From NCBI GenBank assembly GCA_002709305.1, contig PAQM01000005.1, forward strand, positions 109,627 through 173,626: a DNA stretch of 64,000 nucleotides, written 5' to 3'. A model generated the notes under the pieces. The model made no database searches, had not been told where the DNA came from, and saw nothing but the letters and a program-made list of their open reading frames with translations. This DNA is from Crocinitomicaceae bacterium. GTDB taxonomy: Bacteria > Bacteroidota > Bacteroidia > Flavobacteriales_D > Crocinitomicaceae. The translations under genes were made by a program, and so were the position numbers. Shown in pieces: positions 36,121 to 44,979 of the stretch. Within the stretch, counting starts at the first letter, position 1. Each line of letters begins with the position of its first letter.

Positions 36121-36153
36121 AACGTCTATTAATTTTTGGTAGACGTTTTTTTT
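36121..36153 (+). terminator. Intrinsic terminator after pnp
   Basis: A perfect 8-bp stem, AACGTCTA (36121-36128) and TAGACGTT (36140-36147), encloses an 11-base loop and runs into eight T residues ending at 36153. It sits between pnp and the permease, only 9 bases before the permease ATG. This rules out the TTG at 36136, inside the hairpin, as the permease start. Confidence 0.88.
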
Positions 36154-36162
36154 AATGAAAAT

Positions 36163-37545
36163 ATGCTTAATAAAAAAATAATTACGTTTTTAGGCCTTTT
36201 TTTATTTTTATTCGTTCTACTTTTTTTTACTTTTTTTAAAACTAATGAGATAAAATTCTATTACTCCCTTGCATTGTCAGGGTTAATGATTTTATTTTGG
36301 TTGTTTGAAGTTGTTCCGATATATGTTACAGCCTTATTTCCTCTTGCTTTAGGTGTTCCTTTAGGTTTAATAGATGTCTCTGATTTGACTTCTTGTTATG
36401 GACATAAGTATATATATTTATTTCTTGGTGGATTTATGTTCTCATTAGCCCTAGAAAAATGGTCTGCTCACAGACAAATTTCAGAGTCAATAATAAGGGT
36501 GTTAGGCTCCACTAAATCAAGAATTTTACTTGGTTTTTTGGTTAGTTCAGCTTTGTTAAGTATGTGGATATCAAATACTGCAACAACCTTAATGATGCTC
36601 CCAATGGCAATTGCAGTAATAGAACAAATAAAAAAAGAATCAAATTCAAAATTTTCAGTTTTTTTATTATTAGTTGTTGCTTATGGTGCTAGTATTGGTG
36701 GAATGTCAACTTTAGTTGGTTCTCCACCTAATATCTTGATGGCTGGACTTTTGGAAGAAAATTATGGAGTATCTATAAGTTTTTTCGATTGGATGAAATT
36801 AGGTCTTCCATTATCATTAATAATGTTGATTGTAGTATATGTAATTTTTTATTTTTATCTCGGAAGCGAGAGAAATGATGAAGTTTATGATAATAGTTGT
36901 TTAGCGAAAAAAAAATGGTCAAAAAATCAAATTCGAGTAGTATTTTTATTTTCTCTAATTATTATTCTATGGTCATTTAGAGTTTCAATTTCATCATTTA
37001 CTGGTATCAAATATACAGATGAAGGAGTAGCAATTTTTGGAGCAATTCTCTTATTTTTTATTCCTTCAAGTCATAATAATGATAAATTATTGAAATGGAA
37101 TGATACTAAAAAACTACCCTGGGGTATTTTAATATTATTTGGTGGAGGAATGTCATTAGCCAAAATTCTTGAGTTAAATGGTGTTATTGATAAACTAACT
37201 TTCTTGTTCACTAACTATAGTCATCTACCATTAATTATTATTTTGTTTTTGTTAGTTGCTATTGCAATATTTGGTACTGAAATTATGTCTAATATGGCTT
37301 TAGTTTCTGTCTTTGTTCCATTTGTCGCAACTTTCTCTTTATCTACAGATTATTCTTTAATTCAATTATGTATGCCAATCACTCTTGCTGCGAGTTGTGC
37401 ATTTATGTTACCTGTAGGAACACCTCCTAATGCAATTGTTTTTTCATCAGGTCATTTGAAAGTTCATAACATGATGAAAACAGGATTTTTACTAAATTTA
37501 ATTTCAGTAATAATTATTGTTTTATATTCTATCATTTTTATTTAA
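36163..37545 (+). CDS. SLC13/DASS-family anion permease
   Basis: A 460-residue inner-membrane transporter of the divalent anion:sodium symporter family, which carries dicarboxylates, citrate, sulfate or phosphate. The two substrate/sodium-site signatures are visible: SNTATTLMMLPMAIAVIEQI with ASIGGMSTLVGSPPNILMAG in the first half, and TEIMSNMALVSVFVPFVA with ASCAFMLPVGTPPNAIVFSS in the second. I start at the ATG at 36163 (MLNKKIITFLGLF). The longer TTG frame begins inside the pnp terminator. Its promoter is unclear because the terminator ends just upstream. Sodium-coupled dicarboxylate uptake is the most common role, but the substrate is not proven. Confidence 0.9.
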   Translation: MLNKKIITFLGLFLFLFVLLFFTFFKTNEIKFYYSLALSGLMILFWLFEVVPIYVTALFPLALGVPLGLIDVSDLTSCYGHKYIYLFLGGFMFSLALEKWSAHRQISESIIRVLGSTKSRILLGFLVSSALLSMWISNTATTLMMLPMAIAVIEQIKKESNSKFSVFLLLVVAYGASIGGMSTLVGSPPNILMAGLLEENYGVSISFFDWMKLGLPLSLIMLIVVYVIFYFYLGSERNDEVYDNSCLAKKKWSKNQIRVVFLFSLIIILWSFRVSISSFTGIKYTDEGVAIFGAILLFFIPSSHNNDKLLKWNDTKKLPWGILILFGGGMSLAKILELNGVIDKLTFLFTNYSHLPLIIILFLLVAIAIFGTEIMSNMALVSVFVPFVATFSLSTDYSLIQLCMPITLAASCAFMLPVGTPPNAIVFSSGHLKVHNMMKTGFLLNLISVIIIVLYSIIFI

Positions 37546-37554
37546 AATTTATCT

Positions 37555-38313
37555 ATGAAAATATTACTTTCTCCTGCAAAAGCTTTGGATCTAGAAAAAA
37601 CTATAAATTTTAGTTCATTTACATCTCCTTTCTTTATTAAAGAAGCTTCACTACTAATTGATAAACTAAAAGAATATTCTCCTGATGAAATTTCCAATAT
37701 AATGAATGTTTCAATTGATTTAGCTGAATTAAATCATACAAGATATCATAATTGGAAACCTGATATTTATAAGAACGAAAATAATTTTACAGCAATTGCA
37801 GCTTTCAACGGGGAAGTTTATAAATCTTTTGATTATAAATCATTGACTTTTGAACAACATGTTTTGACACAAGAAAAAATTAGAATATTATCTGGTTTAT
37901 ATGGTGTCTTAAGACCATTAGATTTTATTTATCCTTATCGTTTGGAAATGGGTACCAAATTACAATATAATTCATCTACAAAAAATTTATATCAATTTTG
38001 GGGATCATTAATCACAGATTTTTTAAATAAAGAAGAATGTGAAACAATAATTAATTTGGCTTCAACTGAATATTTCAAGGTTATTAATAAAAAAGCTTTA
38101 AATTCTAGGATATTTACCCCAACGTTTAAAGAATTTAAAAATGGTAAATATAAAGTAGTAATGATTTATGCAAAAAGAGCAAGAGGTTTGATGGCAAGGT
38201 ACATTATCGATAAAAATATTTCAGATCCTGAGGAAATTAAATTATTTGACATAGATGGATATTCTTTTGATGTAAATATGTCAAACGAAGATAATTGGGT
38301 ATTTGTAAGATAA
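37555..38313 (+). CDS. yaaA: Peroxide stress protein YaaA (DUF328/UPF0246)
   Basis: YaaA lowers free iron damage during hydrogen peroxide stress in E. coli and has a DNA-binding fold. The 252 residues match the family: MKILLSPAKALDLE at the start, AAFNGEVYKSFDYKSLTFEQ, KIRILSGLYGVLRPLDFIYPYRLEMGTKL in the centre, NLASTEYFKVI, and VVMIYAKRARGLMARYIID. Length is usual. It lies nine bases downstream of the permease and is probably co-transcribed. It converges with efp, 12 bases between stops. Confidence 0.94.
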   Translation: MKILLSPAKALDLEKTINFSSFTSPFFIKEASLLIDKLKEYSPDEISNIMNVSIDLAELNHTRYHNWKPDIYKNENNFTAIAAFNGEVYKSFDYKSLTFEQHVLTQEKIRILSGLYGVLRPLDFIYPYRLEMGTKLQYNSSTKNLYQFWGSLITDFLNKEECETIINLASTEYFKVINKKALNSRIFTPTFKEFKNGKYKVVMIYAKRARGLMARYIIDKNISDPEEIKLFDIDGYSFDVNMSNEDNWVFVR

Positions 38314-38325
38314 TTTATTTAAGTT

Positions 38326-38892
38326 TTAATTTTTAACTCTTTCTACGTATATACCTTTTCTTGTATCAACTTTTATAATTTCACCTTCATTAATAAATAG
38401 GGGGACTTTTATTTCTGCGCCAGACTCAATTTTAGCAGGTTTCATTGCATTTGTAGCTGTGTCACCTTTAACACCTGGTTCTGTATATACAACTTTTGAA
38501 ATAATATGCATTGGTATCTCAAGTATTAATGGTAGTTCTTCTTCAGCATGAAAAAGTATATTACAAATCATTTCTTCGATTAAAAATTCAGGCTTTTCAA
38601 TCATATTTGAAGGAATATTTACCTGTTCATAATTTTCAATATTCATAAAAATATATGAATCACCTTCTCTATATAAAAACTGGTATTCTCTGTTTTCAAT
38701 TCTTACAATTTCTATTTTATGACCGGCTGAAAAAGTAAAATCAATAATTTTACCACTTTCGATTTGTCTCATTTTTGTTCTAACAAAAGCTGGCCCTTTA
38801 CCAGGTTTTACATGCTGAAATTCAATTATTTGAGATAGTTTACCATTATGATTTATGCAAAGTCCATTTTTTATGTCTGATGTATTGGCCAT
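38326..38892 (-). CDS. efp: Elongation factor P
   Basis: EF-P enters the ribosomal E site to relieve stalling at consecutive prolines. The 188 residues contain the N-terminal KOW-like domain with the tip loop FQHVKPGKGPAFVRTKMRQI. Lys32 is at the position that is modified in many bacteria. Two OB domains follow, the last with VVYTEPGVKGDTATNAMKPA and VPLFINEGEIIKVDTRKGIY. No epmA/epmB-type modification enzymes are in the window. It is the first gene upstream of yaaA's stop and is divergent from mscS. Confidence 0.97.
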   Translation of the reverse strand: MANTSDIKNGLCINHNGKLSQIIEFQHVKPGKGPAFVRTKMRQIESGKIIDFTFSAGHKIEIVRIENREYQFLYREGDSYIFMNIENYEQVNIPSNMIEKPEFLIEEMICNILFHAEEELPLILEIPMHIISKVVYTEPGVKGDTATNAMKPAKIESGAEIKVPLFINEGEIIKVDTRKGIYVERVKN

Positions 38893-38966
38893 TTTTTCTT
38901 TTTTATATGCTTCGAATATAATGAATATTATTTAGGTATTTTCTTTTAATTACTCTTTAATATTGA

Positions 38967-38974
38967 CACCTTTG
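38967..38974 (+). promoter_or_regulatory. Candidate -7 promoter box immediately upstream of the mscS start
   Basis: CACCTTTG matches TAnnTTTG except at its first base. It ends only four bases before the ATG of the mechanosensitive channel gene. If used, transcription would begin at or next to the start codon. Confidence 0.35.
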
Positions 38975-38978
38975 CAAT

Positions 38979-39830
38979 ATGTCTTGGGAGAACATTTTAA
39001 ATTATCAAATATTTGAGTTAGGAGATTTTAAACTTCTTATAGGTAATTTATTTGCAGCTGTAATTATTATAATAACTACTTGGTTTTTTATTTCAATTTT
39101 GAAAAGAGGTATTATTAAACCCCGCTTCATTATTGATAAAATTGAGAGTAAGCGGAGAATGTCTATATTTTTAATTTTCAAGTATTTTATTTGGGTAATA
39201 AGTTTCATAATCATACTTGAAGTCATAGGTGTTGATATTACAGTTTTGGTTTTTGGTTCAACTGCATTGTTAGTTGGTCTTGGTCTTGGTTTACAGAATA
39301 TTTTTAAAGATCTTATTTCAGGATTATTTCTACTTTTTGAAGGTACGATTAAATTAGGTGATATTATTGAAGTTGACAATGTAGTAGGTAAGGTTATGGG
39401 CATTAATTTAAGAAGTTCTCAGATTTTAACAAGAGAGGATGTTGTATTTATAATTCCAAATTCCAAATTTGTATCTGAAAAAGTTGTTAATTGGACACGT
39501 AATCAAGAATATATCCGTTTTAGTGTTTATTTAGATATTGCATATGGATCAGATATTGATTTAGTATATTCTTGTTTGAACAAATCAATGCAAGAAAGTT
39601 CATTAATTTTAAAAGAACCTAGTTCATTTGTTAGGTTAATTGATTTTGGAGATTCTTCATTGAAATTTGAGATGGTTTTTTGGTCAAAAGAAGTATTTAT
39701 AATTGAGAATATTAAGTCTGATTTAAGAAAGTTAGTTTATAAAAAATTAATAGAAAATAATATAGAAATCCCATTTCCTCAAAGAGATATTAATATAAAA
39801 GGTTTAAAAAAAATAGCAGTTGAAGAATAA
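38979..39830 (+). CDS. Small-conductance mechanosensitive channel (MscS family)
   Basis: An inner-membrane channel that opens under membrane tension to release osmolytes. The 283 residues have three predicted helices (about 20-40, 62-82, 85-115). The pore-lining TM3 is GSTALLVGLGLGLQNIFKDL, followed by the MscS beta domain: ISGLFLLFEGTIKLGDIIEV, GKVMGINLRSSQILTREDVV and FIIPNSKFVSEKVVNWTRN. The C-terminal alpha/beta domain ends IEIPFPQRDI, which is typical. The size is that of E. coli MscS. No in-frame ATG, GTG or TTG near the start offers an alternative, so the gene may be read from a leaderless mRNA. Confidence 0.94.
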   Translation: MSWENILNYQIFELGDFKLLIGNLFAAVIIIITTWFFISILKRGIIKPRFIIDKIESKRRMSIFLIFKYFIWVISFIIILEVIGVDITVLVFGSTALLVGLGLGLQNIFKDLISGLFLLFEGTIKLGDIIEVDNVVGKVMGINLRSSQILTREDVVFIIPNSKFVSEKVVNWTRNQEYIRFSVYLDIAYGSDIDLVYSCLNKSMQESSLILKEPSSFVRLIDFGDSSLKFEMVFWSKEVFIIENIKSDLRKLVYKKLIENNIEIPFPQRDINIKGLKKIAVEE

Positions 39831-39831
39831 G

Positions 39832-40785
39832 TTATAATAATTCCTCAATTATTCTATCCATAGAATATCCTTCTGCTTCAGCTCTATAGTTCTTAACTAT
39901 TCTGTGTCTTAATATAGGTTTAGCGACAGCTTTAACATCTTCAATATCTGGAGAGTATTTATTATTAATGGCTGCATGACATTTTGCACCAACTATTAAA
40001 TATTGTGATGCTCTAGGACCAGCTCCCCAATTTATAAAATCTTTAGTTAATTGAGGTGATAATTCACTGTTAACACGAGTTTTATTAACTAATTTGACAG
40101 CATATTCAAGTACATTTTGTGCTACAGGTATCCTACGAATTAATTCTTGATATTTTTGTATTGATTTTGCATCTAGCATTTGATTTAATGAAATTTCAGT
40201 ATCATTAGTTGTAGATTCAACAATAGATAATTCTTCTTCAAATTTTGGATAGTCTAATAGTATATTAAACATAAATCGGTCAAGTTGTGCTTCTGGAAGA
40301 GGATAAGTACCTTCTTGTTCAATTGGATTTTGTGTTGCTAAAACAAAGAAAGGTTTTTCTAAAGGATAAGTATTACCAGCTGCAGTTACAGCTTTCTCTT
40401 GCATTGCTTCAAGAAGTGCTGCTTGAGTTTTTGGTGGCGTACGATTAATCTCATCTGCTAGGATTATATTAGAGAATATAGGTCCTTTAAGGAATTTAAA
40501 TGTACGATTTTCATCTAATATTTCTGAACCAATAATATCTGAAGGCATTAAATCTGGAGTAAATTGTATTCTATTAAAATTAAGCCCTAAGCAATTAGAA
40601 ATAGTATTAACTAAAAGTGTTTTAGCAAGTCCGGGTACACCTACAAGCAAACAATGTCCACGAGAGAATATAGAAATTAAGACTTGATTAATAACATCAT
40701 CTTGACCAACAATTACTTTATGAATTTCTGTTTTTAAATTTTCATAATCTTTTACAAATTGATCTAATTTAGACTTATCAGACAT
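39832..40785 (-). CDS. MoxR-family AAA+ ATPase
   Basis: A cytoplasmic AAA+ chaperone-like ATPase of 317 residues. Seen are VIVGQDDVINQVLISIFSRG, Walker A GVPGLAKTLL (near 57), RIQFTPDLMPSDIIGSEIL, Walker B NIILADEINRTPPKTQAALL, the sensor-1 region ATQNPIEQEGTYPLPEAQLD and the C-terminal lid with WGAGPRASQYLIVGAKC. MoxR proteins usually act with VWA-domain proteins (DUF58, BatA/B). Such partners are absent here, since the upstream neighbours are the SurA-like foldase genes. It starts 33 bases after the surA-like stop and is probably the last gene of the guaB-foldase-moxR transcription unit. Confidence 0.94.
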   Translation of the reverse strand: MSDKSKLDQFVKDYENLKTEIHKVIVGQDDVINQVLISIFSRGHCLLVGVPGLAKTLLVNTISNCLGLNFNRIQFTPDLMPSDIIGSEILDENRTFKFLKGPIFSNIILADEINRTPPKTQAALLEAMQEKAVTAAGNTYPLEKPFFVLATQNPIEQEGTYPLPEAQLDRFMFNILLDYPKFEEELSIVESTTNDTEISLNQMLDAKSIQKYQELIRRIPVAQNVLEYAVKLVNKTRVNSELSPQLTKDFINWGAGPRASQYLIVGAKCHAAINNKYSPDIEDVKAVAKPILRHRIVKNYRAEAEGYSMDRIIEELL

Positions 40786-40818
40786 ATTTTATTCGTTTAT
40801 AGGGTAAATATAATAATG

Positions 40819-42165
40819 TTATTGACTTATCCATTTGTTTTTGAATTTACAATTGATATAATTTTTATCAATTCGAATAAAAGCATTTGAAATTTTAGTC
40901 GAAATCCATTGATTTATTATTTCTTGCTTTTTATTATTCTCTGCAGCTTTTTTAATTAATGAATAATCTTCTTTTAAGTTTGCTCTATGAGGATTTGTTC
41001 TATTCATCAATTTAACAATTCTAATTCCTTGTTTTCTATCAAATAAATTAGTGTAAATATTCGGTTTAGAAATATCCCCTTTTTCCATTTTATCAGTTAG
41101 TAAATATATTTGTTGGTCAACTTGGTTCAAATCTTCCATACTCCATAATTGTTCTCCTGTAATAGGGTTTGTTATTATTCCTTTATTTTGCATAGTTGTT
41201 TCATCATTTGAATATAATTTAACAGCTTGATCCCAAGTTATTTCACCTAGTTTTATTTTTTGATAACAAGAGTCAAGCTTTAATGCAGATGATTCTAAGG
41301 CGTCATTTGAAAATTCTGGTACAATTAATATATGTTGACATATATAATTATCTCCTTTACGTTCAATTAGTTTTACAATGTGGTATCCATAATCAGTTTC
41401 AAAAATATCGGATATATTTCCAGGTGAAAGATTGAAAATTGCAGCTTCAAATTGGGGCACCATCATTCCTCGAGTTGCTTCAATTTTACCGCCATCTTTG
41501 GAACTTCCCGGATCCATAGAGTGAATTCTAGCTTGAGTAGAAAATGATTTTCCATCTTCAATGATACTTTGTCTTATTTTTTTTAATCTATCAAAGGCAT
41601 TCTTTTTATCACTTATTGTAATTTCAGGATAATGAACAATTTGTTGAAAGCTAAGTTGAGAATTAATAAAGGGAATGCTATCTATTGGAATAGATTTGTA
41701 AAATTTATCAACTTCCCTTGGAGTTATAGTAATCTCAGATGTAATTTGACGTTCCATCTCTTTAGCTAGAAGTTGATCTTTAATAACTTGTCTAAATTCT
41801 TTTTTGATTTGAGTTACAGATTTACCATAAAATTCTTCCATTTTTTGACGACTTCCAATTTGATTCTCAATAATTCGTAATCTATTTTCCATTTCACCAT
41901 CAACTTGAGAATCATTAATTTCAACACTGTCAATTTTTGCTTGATTTAATAAAAGATATTGGAACATAATTTCTTCAAGAATTTGGCAATCAATTTCAGG
42001 ATTAATTTCAATTTCCGCTTGTATTGCTTGTAGTTTTTGAGATTCTATATCTGATAGTAAAATAATGTTGTCTCCTACTTGAGCAATAACCTTATCTATG
42101 ATTTCTTGAGAAAAAGTTAAATAGATTGTAAAAAAAAATATATTAAATGTTAATAATAATTTCAT
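40819..42165 (-). CDS. SurA-like periplasmic peptidylprolyl isomerase
   Basis: A periplasmic chaperone/prolyl isomerase for outer-membrane proteins. The 448 residues begin with a signal peptide (MKLLLTFNIFFFTIYLTFSQ) followed by EIIDKVIAQVGDNIILLSDI, the usual start of a mature SurA. A SurA_N chaperone domain occupies about 20-165. The first PPIC domain is near 170-270 (SFQQIVHYPEIT, ARIHSMDPGSSKDGGKIEAT, IFETDYGYHIVKLIERKGDN). A second, weaker one is at about 275-385 (YICQHILIVPEFS and GIRIVKLMNRT). It overlaps the preceding lipoprotein gene by 23 bases and belongs to a three-gene folding cluster after guaB. Confidence 0.92.
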   Translation of the reverse strand: MKLLLTFNIFFFTIYLTFSQEIIDKVIAQVGDNIILLSDIESQKLQAIQAEIEINPEIDCQILEEIMFQYLLLNQAKIDSVEINDSQVDGEMENRLRIIENQIGSRQKMEEFYGKSVTQIKKEFRQVIKDQLLAKEMERQITSEITITPREVDKFYKSIPIDSIPFINSQLSFQQIVHYPEITISDKKNAFDRLKKIRQSIIEDGKSFSTQARIHSMDPGSSKDGGKIEATRGMMVPQFEAAIFNLSPGNISDIFETDYGYHIVKLIERKGDNYICQHILIVPEFSNDALESSALKLDSCYQKIKLGEITWDQAVKLYSNDETTMQNKGIITNPITGEQLWSMEDLNQVDQQIYLLTDKMEKGDISKPNIYTNLFDRKQGIRIVKLMNRTNPHRANLKEDYSLIKKAAENNKKQEIINQWISTKISNAFIRIDKNYINCKFKNKWISQ

Positions 42166-42991
42166 GTTTGTTTTTTATTTTCTTAATCAATTTATCTTGA
42201 TGTTTTTCTTTAATTTCTTGAAGTCTTATAGAAATTATTCTGGTTTTAATTTTATCTGATAGAAAATCTAAAGGTGGCACATCGTTTTTAAGTTTATAAT
42301 CTATAATATTTAAAAAGTATGTATGATTATCATCTGAAAAGTATGTTTTCGTTCTGTTAAGTACAATATTATCAATATTAAATTTTTTAACAGGAACATC
42401 TTTTGTTAATTCTTCAAAGTATATCCATATTGAATCATTAAAGTAATAGTTTTCAGCATAAAGTTTGGCATAAGAGTTTAGTTTTGTTAAATCTTGATCA
42501 TTTTTTAATAGATATATTTCATCAATATTCTTTGATTTGAAATCAATATATTTTGGGATTTTCAAGTACAAAGCCTTTACTATATAATCTTGAAGTACAA
42601 ATTCTTCTTTATGAGTATTATAGTATGATTCAATTTCCTTTTTTGTAATTATTGTATCGAGTTTATTTTTGAGTTCTATTTCTTCAAGATAATACTTTGC
42701 TAAATCTCCTGAAAAAAAACCTTCTCTCAATTTAATAAGTTTCCATGTATCTTGATATTCATTTTTAATTTCTGATTTTAAAGCTTCTTTTGTACACCAT
42801 TCATCAATGAATTTTTTTAGCTCAATTGTATCATTTGGATTCATGCCTAGATGAGACATAATAACAAAAGCATCCTCTTCAGATAATTCAATATTATCAA
42901 CTGAAGCGATTATGTTTTTATTATTACAACTATAGAAAAGTATTACAAAGAAAAAAAATACAGGAATAATACTAATCTGTTTTATAAACAT
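42143..42991 (-). CDS. Lipoprotein related to SurA/PpiC foldases, no recognisable isomerase domain
   Basis: A 282-residue predicted lipoprotein. I start at the ATG at 42991 because it gives a proper signal (FIKQISIIPVFFFFVILFYSC) and removes the overlap with the upstream foldase; a longer frame starts at 43060. The mature N-terminus NIIASVDNIELSEEDAFVIM resembles the SurA/PpiD chaperone arm, followed by helices and a segment KKEIESYYNTHKEEFVLQDY, which in PPIases leads into the PPIC domain. Here the region after it lacks the normal PPIC signature. It ends LSDKIKTRIISIRLQEIKEK, like SurA C-terminal helices. It lies between two true isomerases, so an envelope-chaperone role is likely, inferred from context. 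Confidence 0.78.
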   Translation of the reverse strand: MFIKQISIIPVFFFFVILFYSCNNKNIIASVDNIELSEEDAFVIMSHLGMNPNDTIELKKFIDEWCTKEALKSEIKNEYQDTWKLIKLREGFFSGDLAKYYLEEIELKNKLDTIITKKEIESYYNTHKEEFVLQDYIVKALYLKIPKYIDFKSKNIDEIYLLKNDQDLTKLNSYAKLYAENYYFNDSIWIYFEELTKDVPVKKFNIDNIVLNRTKTYFSDDNHTYFLNIIDYKLKNDVPPLDFLSDKIKTRIISIRLQEIKEKHQDKLIKKIKNKHEIIINI

Positions 42992-43001
42992 ATATATATA
43001 A

Positions 43002-44966
43002 TTATTTGCCAATTGAATAAAGAGCTTCTTTGTTAATTTTAATAGTGTGTTTTTTTGCAATTTCTTCTAACCATTCTTTTTCTAAGAAATCTTGATAGTC
43101 AGATGTTATAGCTCCTTTAGCTTCATTGAATTTTTTTTGTGATGATTCTAAGAATTCATGAATAAATATTGTATAATATTTACCATTATGTTCATAGATA
43201 TTCAAAGGTGATGCTGACCCGAAATTCTGATTTGCTAGGTATGCAGTTTTATTGATTGAAGAAATTTTTCTAATATGGCTAATTTTTAATTTAGAATTAC
43301 CATTGATACTATCAACTATTGTTGAAGGTTCAAAAATTTCTGAAAAATCTTTCCAATTATTATGTAATTCTTTTACTTTGTTTGCTGTTTCGTAGTTTTC
43401 ACATATATAAATATCTGCATCTATACGTTCATCCCACATATATTTTGATGTGTTATTGTTATAAAATTCTTTCAGGCCTAATGTGTCTTTAATCGCTTTA
43501 TTCCATACTTTATCAGACATTATTTCATAGAGTAAAATCCCATCATGATATTCTGTAATTAAAGCTTTAAAGTCAGGATATTTAATTTTTAATTTAGATT
43601 CTTCATAATTTAGAATTGTCTCTTTTTCCCATTTATAGTACATTAAATTAATATGAGACTTTAAATTTTTGTTTTGAAAACCTCTATAATTCGATTTTAG
43701 ATATTCACCAAAATCTTTTTGATAGAATTTTCTATTATCTAATTTAAATAATGCTTTATTCTTTTCAAGGTTTGATATATCAGATTCCCCTTTCCAATAT
43801 GATGAGTCAATATTATTATAAAACCAATTAATTCCTTTATTGTATTTCTTGTACTTGTATTCTTTTTTTAATTTTTTAATGAATGAATTTTGAGTTTCTT
43901 TAGATCTTATATCTTTCGAAACTTTTTTCTTTAAATTTTTTTCAAGTTTTTCAAATGGAGGAACATCAGTTAAGTTTAATCTTTTTATGATATGAAAACC
44001 ATAATCTGTTCTTATTGGTTTTGAAATGTCACCATTATTTTTTAATTCAAAAGCAGCTTCTTCAAATTCAGGGACCATTCTTGTAGAAGTTCCAGTTCCA
44101 AAGGCTGGTAAAATACCTTTATTTTTTTTAGATGACGGATCATCTGAATATTTTATTACAAGAGAATCGAAATCTTTATTTTGTTCAAGCAAATGATATA
44201 TTTCTTCAATTTTTAATTTTGCATTTTCTACTTCTTCTTTATTAGCATTACGATTTACTGCAATCATTATGTGTGCTGTTTCAATTGTACCTTTCGCTGG
44301 TCGTTTGTCTGTAACTTTAAGAATATGGTACCCAAATCTAGTTTTAAAAGGCATAGATATTTCAAATAAATCTGTTTTATATGCTTGTTCTTCAAATGGA
44401 TATACCATTTGAAAAGCAGTGAAAAAACCTAAATCACCTCCATTTTTTTTGACGGAAGGGTCATCTGATCCACCATCACCTTTTGCAACATCCTCAAATG
44501 ATTCTCCAGAAAGAATACGTTTTCTAAGTTGCATAATTTTATTGTATGCCTTAAGTGTATCATTAGGATTTGTACTATTTAAAATTTTCACCAATATATG
44601 AGATGCTCTAACTTCTTGTTTAGTTCTGTTGTATGCTTCTTTAACTAAATATTCATTCATAGATGAATCAGTTAGGTAGGGAAGAGCTAGTTGTTTATGG
44701 TATCCTGAAAGTTCTTTGACCAATTTAGGAATAGTATCATATCCTAATGCCTCAGCTTCTGCAACTTTTAATTTGAATTTTTTAAAAAGTTCCATGTATT
44801 CATCGAGGGATTCTTGATCATATTTTGGGTTATTATTGTTTTTTAAATATATCTGAAGAAATTCTGATTTAGTTATTTCTTTATCATTAATAGTCATTAC
44901 AATTGATTCTTGACTAAAAGAATTAAAACAAAAAAGAACAATGATTGTTAATAATATTTTTTTCAT
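43002..44966 (-). CDS. Periplasmic peptidylprolyl isomerase with two PPIC domains (PpiD/PrsA-like)
   Basis: A 654-residue exported foldase. The start is set at the ATG at 44966, giving the signal peptide MKKILLTIIVLFCFNSFSQ. The longer frame to 45008 overlaps guaB and adds an untypical tail. A chaperone arm (about 20-115) is followed by two parvulin domains. The first is ASHILVKILNSTNPND to PFKTRFGYHILKVTDKRPAK (about 120-230). The second is TAHIMIAVNRNANKEE to KPIRTDYGFHIIKRLN (about 231-340). A long C-terminal helical region follows without a membrane anchor. It is the first of three consecutive folding genes downstream of guaB, and probably assists outer-membrane or secreted proteins. Confidence 0.92.
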   Translation of the reverse strand: MKKILLTIIVLFCFNSFSQESIVMTINDKEITKSEFLQIYLKNNNNPKYDQESLDEYMELFKKFKLKVAEAEALGYDTIPKLVKELSGYHKQLALPYLTDSSMNEYLVKEAYNRTKQEVRASHILVKILNSTNPNDTLKAYNKIMQLRKRILSGESFEDVAKGDGGSDDPSVKKNGGDLGFFTAFQMVYPFEEQAYKTDLFEISMPFKTRFGYHILKVTDKRPAKGTIETAHIMIAVNRNANKEEVENAKLKIEEIYHLLEQNKDFDSLVIKYSDDPSSKKNKGILPAFGTGTSTRMVPEFEEAAFELKNNGDISKPIRTDYGFHIIKRLNLTDVPPFEKLEKNLKKKVSKDIRSKETQNSFIKKLKKEYKYKKYNKGINWFYNNIDSSYWKGESDISNLEKNKALFKLDNRKFYQKDFGEYLKSNYRGFQNKNLKSHINLMYYKWEKETILNYEESKLKIKYPDFKALITEYHDGILLYEIMSDKVWNKAIKDTLGLKEFYNNNTSKYMWDERIDADIYICENYETANKVKELHNNWKDFSEIFEPSTIVDSINGNSKLKISHIRKISSINKTAYLANQNFGSASPLNIYEHNGKYYTIFIHEFLESSQKKFNEAKGAITSDYQDFLEKEWLEEIAKKHTIKINKEALYSIGK

Positions 44967-44979
44967 CTTGATTAGTTTT

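Noticed and set aside
36136-36162. TTG start for the DASS permease
   Set aside because: It lies in the loop and stem of the pnp terminator; the ATG at 36163 gives a natural membrane-protein N-terminus.
42992-43060. Upstream start for the foldase-like lipoprotein
   Set aside because: It overlaps the preceding gene and hides the lipoprotein signal that begins at the ATG at 42991.
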